Source: Thereva unica (lineage: Eukaryota > Arthropoda > Insecta > Diptera > Therevidae). Taken from it: a DNA stretch of 64,000 nucleotides. The notes under the pieces were generated by a model, which searched no databases, was not told where the DNA came from, and saw only the letters and a program-made list of their open reading frames with translations. How positions within the stretch are numbered: position 1 is the first letter of the stretch; each line of letters opens with the position of its first letter. The translations under genes were made by a program, and so were the position numbers. The stretch spans positions 2,232,001 to 2,296,000 of the forward strand of contig OX465285.1 in the NCBI GenBank assembly GCA_949987705.1, given 5' to 3'. Positions 24,417 through 35,700 of this stretch are shown in pieces.

Positions 24417-26740
24417 AGCTGAAGTCTGTCTTAATTCTATTTGATAGCTATAGAATAGTAGTGACTTCATCATGCTGGGGGACAAAACCTTTTTCAAACC
24501 ATTTTCGCTGAAAGGAAATCGAGCCTTGATTATTAATTGATGGATGGTTATTGGATATGGACTAAAAGTTCTGTCTGACTGTCGAGATAAAAGAATCATA
24601 ACAATCGACAGCTAAAGCATTCAACAAAGACTAAAAATCAAGAGCGGAAACACTTCCAAACCAAATTTCCAAATCAACCTGTTTACACTTTCAAACGCAC
24701 AACGTTGCATTTTGTCGATCTCTTGCTTTTGTTTTAATAATTTTATCTTATCTCGAAAAAAAAATGGAAAAATATCAAAAAAAATATCACCATACTCGTT
24801 TCCTCCAAATGAGTCAATTTCAAAACTCGCTCCTTAATCAAATCATCATATTTCTGCATATTCCCCAACACACACGAGGAGCACACCCTCCCTCTCATCA
24901 ATCCAGCTGCAATTTGTCTTATTGTATGCTCTGCTATCAGCAAACACTTGAAACCTGCCACTCAGGTGACGTTGACTCATATCACATGAATCTGGCCCGT
25001 TAGGTCTGACGCGTACTGCTGCTGCTATATAGTGGCTACTTGAAACGACACAATACTTAAGAGATAATCACCTTCACTCGAAGAAGGAAATCCGATCAGG
25101 CTAGAGGTGCAATGGAATAGAGGTGAGCCAGCAGCAGCTCTCCGCCATATATGTATATATGCATGATGGGTATCGTATAGTGCAGTGCAATGTTACTTAT
25201 CGCGCTTAGCATTGACCTAACTGCTCCGTGGAGAGTAGATAAGTGCTGATGTGATGAGGTGAGGTGGTTTTTGTGGTGTAATCCAATGTTTCAGTTGGTG
25301 CGCACGCTACTATGCTATGCTATATCATCATTGTTAGAGCCACTCGTACCTTCGGTCATAATTTTCTCTCTATTCTGAAGCAACGACGACGAACGCTGAA
25401 GAATTATGATAATTCGATTTGTTTATGGTGGTAATTGTGCGAAAATTGTAGCTAAGATTCTATGCTAGTGCTGTGGGGCTGCTCTACCTCCTCCTCCTCG
25501 TTTCACTATCTCACCTGTAACGGGGCTTACACGGTTGTGATTCAGAGTATGTACGTGCATATGTCCTCCACATGGTGAAGCCCTAAAGCTGTTCTCCAAC
25601 TTGAAGCGAAACTTTAATAATTTCCTCGGAGGCAAATATTACGTTGTGCAGCGAGAGATGGAGCACGCCAGGGGCACAGGCGGCAGGAGGAGGCGCACCT
25701 TGGCTGCTCTACCTGGGGTTACATCCAAGCAAAAGAAGCAAACTTTAAGCTGGAGATCTCTGCTCATTCAAAGTTGTGCTACTGGTTTTGATGATGCCTT
25801 TTTTTTGAAGTGGATATGCTCCATCATAGCTCTGCCTCGTCTCCCTTCTGTTCAATTTAGTTTTTCTGTTTCTCTAGCGTTTGTTTTTTTTCCTTCTGTT
25901 GGTAACATAGAAGCTATCTTCCTTCTAGGTAATTTACTTAGTTCATGAATTCTGTACAGATAATTTGGTTTCTAGAATTGGTATTGTTGGATTCCTTTAA
26001 TTTTTCCCACGATTCAGGCTAGTCGTACTTTCTATCATCGTTTCGGATTAATTGAATGAACGTTTAACCGATAAAAGTTGCCGGAACATGTTATTATATA
26101 ATATATGCCAAAGGGACTTTTGTTTAAATAGTAAAAGTTTTTATCTCTTCTTTTATAAAATATGTTGCGTGTGTGTGTGGCTTTCTCCCCCCCTCTTTTT
26201 CTATGTTTTATGTCACGTACATGATTTTAATTGAAGGGTAAGGAAAAGTTTTTGAAAAACAGCTTTGTTTTTTTGTTGTATAGTATCTTTAAAAACGTAA
26301 TTCTCTAATTAAAAGGGAAGTATCGTAGTTTGTTAAAAGCAGAGAGGGGATGGAGACGAGGGAGGAAGATTGATATGAATATAATGTACACATAAAAACA
26401 TGTAGCCTCTTGTAGTTGGAGGACTACAAACAGCCCGTCATGTTTCAAAACTTTTCCTTTACAATGAACCACAAATCCTAGTTTCTGATTCTGTTTTGTG
26501 CATGCGAATTGTAGGCTGACAATATAATGTGAGGGAAGAGAGATCCGATATTGCCTTTAGCTGATTTGTGATCATCTTGTCTTGCAAGCAACTTAGTTAA
26601 TCATACTAGACTAACAAAAACAACAATGAACTATCAACTATCATCATTGGTCCCAATCAGTTTTGGCTGGATGAGTTTGCCCCTATTGTAGACCTTCGTG
26701 GTGCTGAATCCACATCAACGCGACATTGCTTTTCTTGTTG
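24417..26740. other. 2.3 kb without recognisable gene
   Basis: No coding evidence. The 115-residue + frame at 25601-25948 resembles nothing I know. 25140-25350 has palindromic tata and gctatgctatgctata patches. Confidence 0.35.
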
Positions 26741-26744
26741 AGAG

Positions 26745-27720
26745 ATAGGAGGCAATCACGAAGTGCCTGGAGCTCGATGCCAACAAATCTACTGGACCCC
26801 CTATCTTCTTAAAAAATGCACCTCGGCTTTGGCTAAACCTTTGCACAAACTGTTTGCCCTATTATACTTCGCCGGAGTGTAATCCAGACTCTTGGAAACT
26901 TGCATATATTCAGCCCATACCTAAATCATTCATTCCCTCCAACAACCGCCCAATAGCAATTACTTCTATTCTCTCCAAAATCATGGAGACGATAATCAAC
27001 AAAAACCTTATGGGATATCTAGAATCCAACCGACTTATAAACGACAAACATTACGGCTTCTGACAAAAAAGATCCACTGGCGATCTTTTAGTTTGCCTTG
27101 CAGAATACTTCAACCGAAGTTTGCATCGATTTGGTGAGTCTAGTCTGGTTGCTTTAGATATTTCCAAGGCCTTTGATAGAGTATGTCACACAGTCAATTT
27201 CCAAGCTCACTTCTACAGAATTGAATTGTGATCTTCCTTTTGGATTGCCGTTCAATCAAAGTAGTATTGTGGATGGCGTCAAATCGGAACTCCACCCGAT
27301 CACTGCGGTGGTCCCCAAGGATCAATTTTATCACCGGCTTTACTCCTTATCTTTATAAATGACCTACCTTCAATCCCCTCCAAACCACTTCTTAGTTTCA
27401 ATGACGACGGTACCCTGCGTTACTCTTACGGCTTCGATAAAGCAAGACAAAAAAGCGCCAGATCATGTCTTGATGATCGTGAACGAATGTCCAACTCCAT
27501 AAATAAAGACATTGAACTCATTCTAGGTTCAAGCCCACCAAAACCAAGTACTGTCTTATCTCCAATAAAAAGCACAACCCCTCTACACCCGTGTTAGTGG
27601 ATCGTGTTGAACTAATGGCCGACCCATCCCTTAACATCTTAGGCGTGGCAAAAGAAACTCCAGAATAGCCTTTGATAACACCCTGTGGGATTTAATGGTT
27701 AACTTGCAGCCTAGGTATCC
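26745..27720 (+). mobile_element. Jockey-like LINE reverse-transcriptase relic
   Basis: The + strand reads LELDANKSTGPP, then NPDSWKLAYIQPIPKS, NNRPIAITSILSKIMETIIN, SNRLINDKHYGF and LVALDISKAFDRV (RT motif A). Frameshifts follow, but LPSIPSKPLLSFNDDGTLRY (degenerate FADD) and NPTKTKYCLIS are recognisable. A second, shorter member is at 56225 and a third on the - strand at 33440. Confidence 0.87.
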
Positions 27721-27724
27721 GAGA

Positions 27725-28490
27725 AAATGATGTTAGAGCTATTTTGATCTCTATTTATACAAGTCTCGACACACACCTGGCTAGCAAGTACCCCAGCTTG
27801 AAAAACAGGGGAGCTAGTGCCAATAGCCACAGGTATTTTGGTCCTTCGGCCATAAAGTCTAGTCCTACCCCATTATTGGAACCGTCCGTAAGCGAAAAGG
27901 CCGTGCTTCCTCTAAAGCGTGCTTGCAGTGCTCCTATTCTGACCGACTTCCTTTCTGATCGTCATAAATACTTTTTCACAATCAGGGGTAGCAGGAATGG
28001 ACAATAATAGCAATGGCTCCAGGTTTAATTCCTTGAGAATCGATAGTTGATCCACAAGGTTTCTTGGCTTAAAGTAGAATAGCCATCATAGATGCTCGCC
28101 AGAGTCTCCTTCTTCACTACTAGGTGGAGCGGAGGAGCGTTCAGTAGGGCTTCCACAGTCGCAGTCAGACAACTGCTTTACGCTCCAGTGATATTCAGCT
28201 TTTGCACCTTGGCCAGCTTAAATACAGCACACTTTTGTTTGGTCTTGACCCATCATGCAATCAAATTGGCAACAGACATGGAGTTTCAAAGAGGATTATG
28301 CCTAGATAATTCGCCTCCTTTGAGAAAACCCTTTTTTTAGAGGAAGCTTTTTATTTAGCGTTCTTCTATAACACTGATCTGAGATGGTGCCATCATGACC
28401 GTCGCTGATCGATATGACGATATTATCTGCACAGGCCTGAAGCTCCTGCTATTGAGGTCGCGCAGGAACCTGGACTGTTCTGAGCTTTGT
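27725..28490 (-). mobile_element. possible R1-like LINE fragment (RT YADD and RNase H start)
   Basis: The - strand contains ACADNIVISI near 28420, like the RT YADDI box. Nearer 27790 it has SSPVFQAGVLAS, like the FQAEVxAI box of LINE RNase H. Frames are broken, so this is a moderate call. It abuts the + strand Jockey-like relic. Confidence 0.5.
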
Positions 28491-29164
28491 TTCAACTAAG
28501 CTATCGCCTCCAGGAGACTCTGAGTTGTTCTGTGGAGACTCTCCGGATAGTCAGTCGCAGGAACGCTTATTCTGACACTTCTTGGCATCTGACAGAAGGT
28601 TGGCTTTGGGGGCCACGCAGATCCTAACAGGGGTCTGCCAAAAATCAGATTGCGGGCTACGCCAACTAGTCTTCTTAACACATTCGTTTTTTCAGTACGG
28701 TTCTCCGATGGAGCTGCTTCCGCCAGTCAGTCTCTAAGAAGATCTTCCTATTTGTATTGCTAGCAAAACCGATAGCCGTTTATTTTTTTAATATTTGCCC
28801 TAATAGTTAGCTTCGATAGTTTGGCCATAAAGCGTCTGGCTACCATCCAAAAGTCATGGGTCGAACCACACGCAGCGAAAAGGGGCATGGGTCGAGCCAC
28901 ACGCAGCGAAAAAGTCATGGATCGAACCACACGCTCGTTTTCCCTCATATTTAACCAATATATGATTCCTTCGTACTGGTATTTCTTACAAACAGCAATT
29001 TCCGTGTTTTCTATCTATCGCTATGGCACTATAAGCATTTCGAAGAATGAACGTGCCCTTTTAGATCATCGTTATCAATCTGACACAATAGTAGCTTAGT
29101 TAGCCTAAGTCAAAATTTATCTAAAAAAAAATACTAATTATTTATATTTCTTTGTTAATTTCAG
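28491..29164. other. no gene seen before tai exon A; short tandem repeat inside
   Basis: The stretch ends in the tai exon A acceptor. The frame at 28496-28681 (-) is unassigned. Confidence 0.35.
28850..28937. repeat. three tandem copies of a ~30-bp unit
   Basis: The core catgggtcgaaccacacgca recurs as a variant at about 28885 (gtcgagccacacgcagcg) and 28917 (atcgaaccacacgctcg). Spacing is 31-32 bp. Confidence 0.8.
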
Positions 29165-29723
29165 TATCGTGATATTTGTGACAAAGGAAATAATCGTGAT
29201 ATATCATCATCTCGCTGTACGCGATGCTTAACAAGTTGTGCAGATAATTGTACAATACATCCAGTACAGCAAGGTGAAGTATCATCAACTGAACCCCCAT
29301 TACCTGAGCCAGCATTAAATGGTCAACCGCCAGAAATATCAGCATATTTTGAGGCACTCGAGCATTATATATCATCTGTTGGCTGGATATTAGTTCAAAT
29401 AAATCCCGAAGGGATTATAGAAACTTGTACACAAAATATAAAAGATTTAATTGGTTATGAAAAATCTGAATTACAAAAGCAACCAATATATTCGTACCTG
29501 CACCCTGGTGATCATGCCAAATTGAGTCCCATATTAAATAATATGTCATTTACTGTACGATGGGATCAGGATGAACAACAGCATCAAACAAATCGTCGTA
29601 GTATAACAGCTAAAGTTCGTATGCTTATTAAGCATCCAGAGGGGGCTAGTGAGACTATGGAACAGAAGCAACAACGTCAAGAGAAATATGAGGAAGTTGT
29701 ACTGATAGCAGCACCGGTTAAAG
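29165..29723 (+). CDS. tai: tai exon A: Cys-rich linker and PAS-A region
   Basis: The acceptor follows a pyrimidine tract (tttgttaatttcag) and the donor is aaag|gtaacg; the exon leaves phase 1. Residues 1-33 hold an unusual Cys cluster (C5, C18, C21, C25, C29) before VQQGEVSSTEP. Residues 50-186 are PAS-like, with the core IISYLHPGDHAKL-type element appearing as YSYLHPGDHAKLSP and the p160 signature ETMEQKQQRQEKYE. A start further inside, after the ccag at about 29269, is possible but leaves a good open frame unexplained. Confidence 0.88.
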
Positions 29724-32700
29724 GTAACGAAATATTTGAAATTTTGAAGTTTAGTTTTTGATTTTTATAATTAACCAAAAAAATATCCTTTTAAGATTTC
29801 TCTTATGCTTCAGATGATGGTGATGATAGCTCTTCCGTATTATGCTTAATTACAAGACCTGAGGAAGAGTCCCCTTTAGAAACCAACATGCAACAACATA
29901 CGCAACAAAGACCTCTAGAACAGATGACAATGAAATTAGATACTAACGGAAAAATCCTGCAGATCGACACATCAGCACTGCGAAATTCATTTGCGGCTAC
30001 TTTGGCCAATGAACGGGGTAGACCTATACAGGATTTATGTCACATACAAGATGTTCACCGGCTGCAGTCCCACTTGAAGGAGGTACAGCAGCACCCATCG
30101 TCCCTAGTCGGTCATTCTTCAGGACCATTTCGATTACGTCTAGGATCACCTGATGTATACGTACACGTTAAGGCCAATTCAAGACTGTTTGTTAATATAA
30201 CGCCGGGAGAAAATGATTATATTATGTCTGTGCATACTCTCCTGAGTGAGAACGACAATATGTCGGTGATAGATTCATCGCAGAATCCTGTGGCTAGCAT
30301 TGGTGGTGTTGTGAGTAGCGTTGGCAATCAAATGCCGTCCCTTCCTAGCACAAGTCATCATCATACATCAACAACGAATGTCGGTGGTCCCTTAATGACA
30401 TCAGTGATAAATGGTACTGTACCGCAAGTGCAGGCATCGCCGCGTACCAATAGTGTTGTAACATCATTCTCAAGCCCTCCATCAGCATCGGAAAATTCAA
30501 ACTTTTTCGCCGCTGATACATTCGATTTTGAATTTCATCAACATTCCTCATTCGATATGGATGCTGTAGGTTGGGATTCACGACCGGATTCACGAACAAG
30601 CGTTGCGACACCAGTCAGTACCCCACGGCCACCATCGGTTCAGGCATTTAGTCCGGTTGGGCAAAATGTCTGTCCGTCACCGCTAACACCTTATCATACG
30701 TCGCAGAGCGCCGGCCAACCAAGTCCTCAGAATAATAGTAACAATAACAATAATAATAGTAGTAATATAAATAATAATAACGGCGGTTATCATGGTTTTG
30801 CTTTTCCTAATTTCGATGATAAGGATCAGAAGGATCATCTAAACAATAACACTACGAATAGTAATAATAATAATCACAATACCAATAACACCAATAGTGG
30901 TCAGAATAGTAGTAGCGGAAATCAAAACCATGATTCTGAACGACTGAGAAACTTATTGACTGTTAAGAGATCACAGTCGACAACGTCTTCTGGCGGACTG
31001 GGCGATTCCGAGGATCACCGGAATGCGCATCGAATTTTGAAGGTAGTTTAGTGTTGCCATCATTGCAAGATAATATTTAAACAACAAAATCATTTCAGGG
31101 ACTGTTGAATGCTGAAGAGGAAAAGGATACTGCTTATAATAAATTAAATTCCGCCTTAACATCCAGAATGTATACATCTAGGCCACGTTCTTCTGATAGT
31201 AAAAGTGGAAGTAACAACATGTTGTTACAGGTAATTTTTTGTTTTCATTAATTAATTAATTTTTAAACATTTTGTTCTTAAAATTTTGTAGCTACTTAAC
31301 GAGAAAAGCGATGACGATGATCCACGTCACGATGATTCGCGTTCAAGTCGTCTTCAAAGTGAGCTCCTTCGTCAATTACAGAAGGAAGATACACCAAAGG
31401 AACATAATACGAGTAACTCAAACCAAATGGGAACCGAAGAATTAAAGAATCTTCTTCGTATCCAAGGAAATGAGTACGCTAGCCGTAAGCGTTCTCTAAA
31501 CGAACCAGACGATGGTACGTCTGCAAAACGTCCCGATGATAAGCCATCAAAATTACGAGAAAAAAATAAGATGCTCGCCTCTCTACTTTCGAATCCATCG
31601 AAAGCACCAACATCAATAATACCAACAACACCAGTTGTTAAAATAATACCAGATATAACATCATCGACTGTTAACCGAGTATCTAGTTCATCGGGTGTTG
31701 GACAACAGCAAGCAGTTGCTAGCAATCAACAGCAGCCACAGCAGCAACAAATGGGGTCTGGTTCTGGTGCTAGCGGTAGTGGACAGCAGAAAGTTTCAAA
31801 TCAATCGCAAGCATCCAACAATCCACATGCGAATCAATCCAGGCAAATTCGCAAGCCTTCTGATGCCTACCTCAGTCAGTCAATGTCCGCACAGCAACAG
31901 GATCAAGCCAAAACTCAAATGATGCTGGGCCAAGCTCAATCGTCACCATCAACCTCATCTGTACAACGACCGCAATCTAGTAACTTTCAGCTAGATTCAC
32001 CATATGCAACCGCAGTAGCTACATCATCATCAATGCCATTAAGTGTACAGGCAACATCATCATCCTCACAGATGGCCTCATCATCGACTGGTGCCGGTAG
32101 CATTATGTCGTCCCTGCAATCGTTACAGTCACAAAACGATGTTGATCCAGAGCTGTCGAAAATATTAAATGATGTGATCGATTTTGTGCCCGATAATTAT
32201 TATAGTCCTAGTGGAATGGATCAATCTGGTAGCTCAACGCCTGTGCAATCGCAGCAGGATTTAAATGAAAAAATGGCCATAAATGCTATACAGAAGTCAT
32301 TGATGCAGTTTGAGAGCACTGCTTTCAGTAATAGCCCGCCAGCGTATTCATCGATGTTGGGTTCACAGCAACAACAGCAGCAACAGCAACAGCAGCTGTC
32401 TCAACCAAATAATCAGGTATAGTAATGTTGTGCAGAAGTGCAGTACCTTTAAAGTATGGAGTAGATCGATTTAGTAAATCGGTAGATGCTTTAAAATATC
32501 TTAGATAAGTTAAAATTATTTGCACTGAATTTTCAAAGATAAGAATGAAGTTTGAACCGTTGGTAGCATACTAGTTTGGACCCTTTTCGCTATTCCTTCA
32601 TTCGATTTGATCAATGTAACCAGCACTGATCAGATTCAGCAGTTTAGATGTGTTCTCTACCCGGCAATCTAGTGCCAAAGCATTCGACTGCCATCTTAGA

Positions 32701-35700
32701 GATCATGGGTTCGATTATTATCCAGACATGATCAGTCGTCTATCTAGTTCTAACTGATGCTACTAGTGCAGTTGGTGTTATCTTCCTTTCAGACACTATT
32801 ACTCTCTATGAAATATATCTATGCCACTAGGCGCATGATTGTGGATGTCGTGGTTTCTGTTAAAACTCAGTTCGGGTTGACTAAGTCCGAGTAGTTTCTT
32901 GGATTATGATTGAGCAAGGATAGTACATTTCCTAGATCGACTCATGTCCCGGTACATGAGTGGAGTAGTCAGGCAAGCCTTTTCTCCTTATTTCCTACAC
33001 GAATTACTGGATTTTCGGAATGCTTAACTGTCTAGCTGACATTATAAAGCCGTCTGTCTTTCGCTTTAGACTATCACGAAAACAGGGATCTACATTGTGC
33101 CAACTTGCACCTGGGTTTATAAACACCAACACCCGGTTTTTCTTGCGATCTAGTTAAATTCCTCAGATTGCCACTGTTTACGGTCCTCTTTCAGAATCTT
33201 GAATTGGCTGGCGTAGTGCATAAATCTCTCTCTTTAAGGACAAGCGACTGCACTTCTTTGGCTCTCTTGAATCTTCGGTTCTAAGGGGTTTAACTTTTAA
33301 AACAAGGTTTATACTAGTTTAGAATAGATTCGATGTTTTATAAAAATACATCGATGCATCAAGGATTGATTCGATGTATCGTGCTGTAAACATCGATGTC
33401 TCGATGTATATCGAACATCCCTAGATTGGAGCCCGGTGATTTTGCCGGAAACAGAAACTTACATCTCTTAAGAAATCCAAGGCATTGCAACGCCCTTGTT
33501 TGGGTATTTGGAATATGTGATCATTCCATCGCAGATCCTCCTGGGGAACACCGGCCTAAATGATTTAGGGGTTGGATTCAACGTCATTCAATACTACTTT
33601 GATTGAACAGACAGAAACCAAGCTCTTAATCCAGCTCCTCAGAAATAAGCCTATACCAATAGCTTGCAGTTTGGTCGCTGAGCTGGATCCTGCACTCTGT
33701 CGAAAGCTTTGGAAGTATCAAAATAAACCAGAACAGCCTCAACGAAGCCATGGATTGAGATGCGCTCGGTTAAAAAAACAAGGAGGTCGCCAGTAGACCT
33801 TTTTGGTTTAAAGTCATACTGCCTGCTGCGTAGAATTCGGTTAGTCTGGCCATAATCCCTAAGCTTTCAATTGATTTATTGCCTCCATGATTTTGGAGAG
33901 AATAGAAGTGATTGATTGGACGGTAGTAAATGCGATCGTTGGACTCACCTTTTTTCGGAATGAGCTGAACATGAACTAGTTTCGAAGAGTCTGGATATAC
34001 TCCGGAACTTGGTGTTTCTTAAGTGCCGTGGGAGAATATTGTCGGGGGCAGATAATTTATTGACGTCAAGCTCTGAGACTGTGCGAGTCCAAAAGTAAAC
34101 TCCTTCCATTGAGCGGGTGGTATACTCAGGGCCGTGCCTGGCCAACGTTCAAAATAAAAAGTGCCTAAATCGCCAAGAAAAGTGCGTCGGATACAGGTAA
34201 AGGTCGATCCACTCATATCCGTAACGTCACGGTGCCGATGTATTTCGTGTTAGTGGCTTCCGTGATGATCAGGGAAGGATTGCCCCCCTCCCCTTAGCTG
34301 CCCGAGCATTTCGGTAGTGACAGGCCCAAATTTTATATATTTCCTATAGTACTTTGTACTGGGCCGAGCAATTTCTCCTCTACCTTTTCACTCGATTTAG
34401 GGCTAGCTGTGAGGAATACTTCTCAAGAGGCGAGGACGGTCGGCCGAAGGCGAGCTCACGGCGCGGAAGAGAGGCGAGGAAGAGGAAGGCCAAAATTCGA
34501 GCCGATCTTCGTGAGGCTAGTCACAATTAATACGAAACTTTAAGTTTCTTCACAAAAAAAAACCCCTGTACACTCAACCTGCGGCCCCGAATTATATCGT
34601 ACCGATAGTTTCTTTTCACTGATGCTACCGGTTCTGCACTGAAGTCGTCGTCACGTCACGGATATGGGTGGATCGACCTTAAGTGAACCACATTCAGGTT
34701 TTTATTTAGTGATGACAAAATTGATCTTGCTCATGCATTCTTAGTCTTGTTCCTGCGCAAGACCAAGGCGACCTATTCGCCTGTAAGACCAGGCCCTACA
34801 TAGCCCCCCTTATATGATGTTACCTTTGAGGCGGCCGAATGCACTGGCATGCATAAATCAGCCTTGGATTTGGTTTCTATTATCACCTCACCCATTTATT
34901 AAAGACGCTGTTTTGGGAGAGGTAAAATTCCTTTTGGTGGAAGTTGAGAATCTTCCTCGATGGAATGATGATTTTACTCTCCTGTTGATGAGGAAACTCT
35001 CATTTTAATAAAGTCACAACGACCGGATTCTTTAGCTTTGATTGCGTTCATACGTTCCCTATTGAATCTTCTGTTCGTCCTAGGCTTTATGGATTTGGTT
35101 GAACAAAAGCGTTCCTTGCAGCATGGCTCTGGTTACATAGAGAACGACAGAGTTAGCACTACGTAAACACAAATCCCAGTCAATGGCTTGAAAGTACATC
35201 CAACCAATTGGATATTGCCACACAATTTTTATGGGAACTGTGTTGGTTAGGGTTATGTTGGTTTAAAATTCATTATAACAAAATTACATAAATTATATTC
35301 ATCAATATATAAATTTTTTTTAGGGATTTCATCATCCGCCACCAGTTTATCCTACACGTTCAGTTAGATTACCAATGCCAGCCAGTGTTACCAATAATCC
35401 AAATTTACGATTACAACATCGTGAAAGGCTATTACAGCAACAGCAAAAGGAGCGCTTGCTACAGCAACAACAGAAGCAACAAATGGTTGTTCCTGAAAGT
35501 GCAACAGCTAGAGGTGATCAATTATGTAAGTATGGTGTTCCTAGCATCTAGAATCTATCTCTCTCTTATCATTTTCATATTTACGCTCATTAATGCGCAA
35601 ATACTTTTTTCTATTAGATAATTTAATCTTTATGCCTTTTTTGTTTTAATTAGTTTTTTTATTTTTTGTTTGGTTTAAAGAGTTTGAATGAAAAGTGATT

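Larger units (their letters stand above)
32417..35323 (+). other. tai intron D (2.9 kb), transposon-filled
   Basis: It contains a possible tRNA-derived SINE (32655-32720), a hAT-like end (33330-33424), a - strand Jockey-like LINE relic (33440-34150), a TAA-flanked element (34201-34679), a hAT relic (34705-34800) and a repeat shared with intron I (35026-35170). Confidence 0.7.

Noticed and set aside
25601..25948. 115-residue + frame
   Set aside because: No domain, no homology I recognise, and no signal that it is spliced to tai.
1..29164. bHLH exon and promoter of tai
   Set aside because: I looked for NKCNNEKRRREQEN-type coding sequence on both strands and found none; probably upstream of the window.
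32655..32740. tRNA gene
   Set aside because: Has a B-box-like element but no cloverleaf, acceptor stem or terminator; at most a SINE head.
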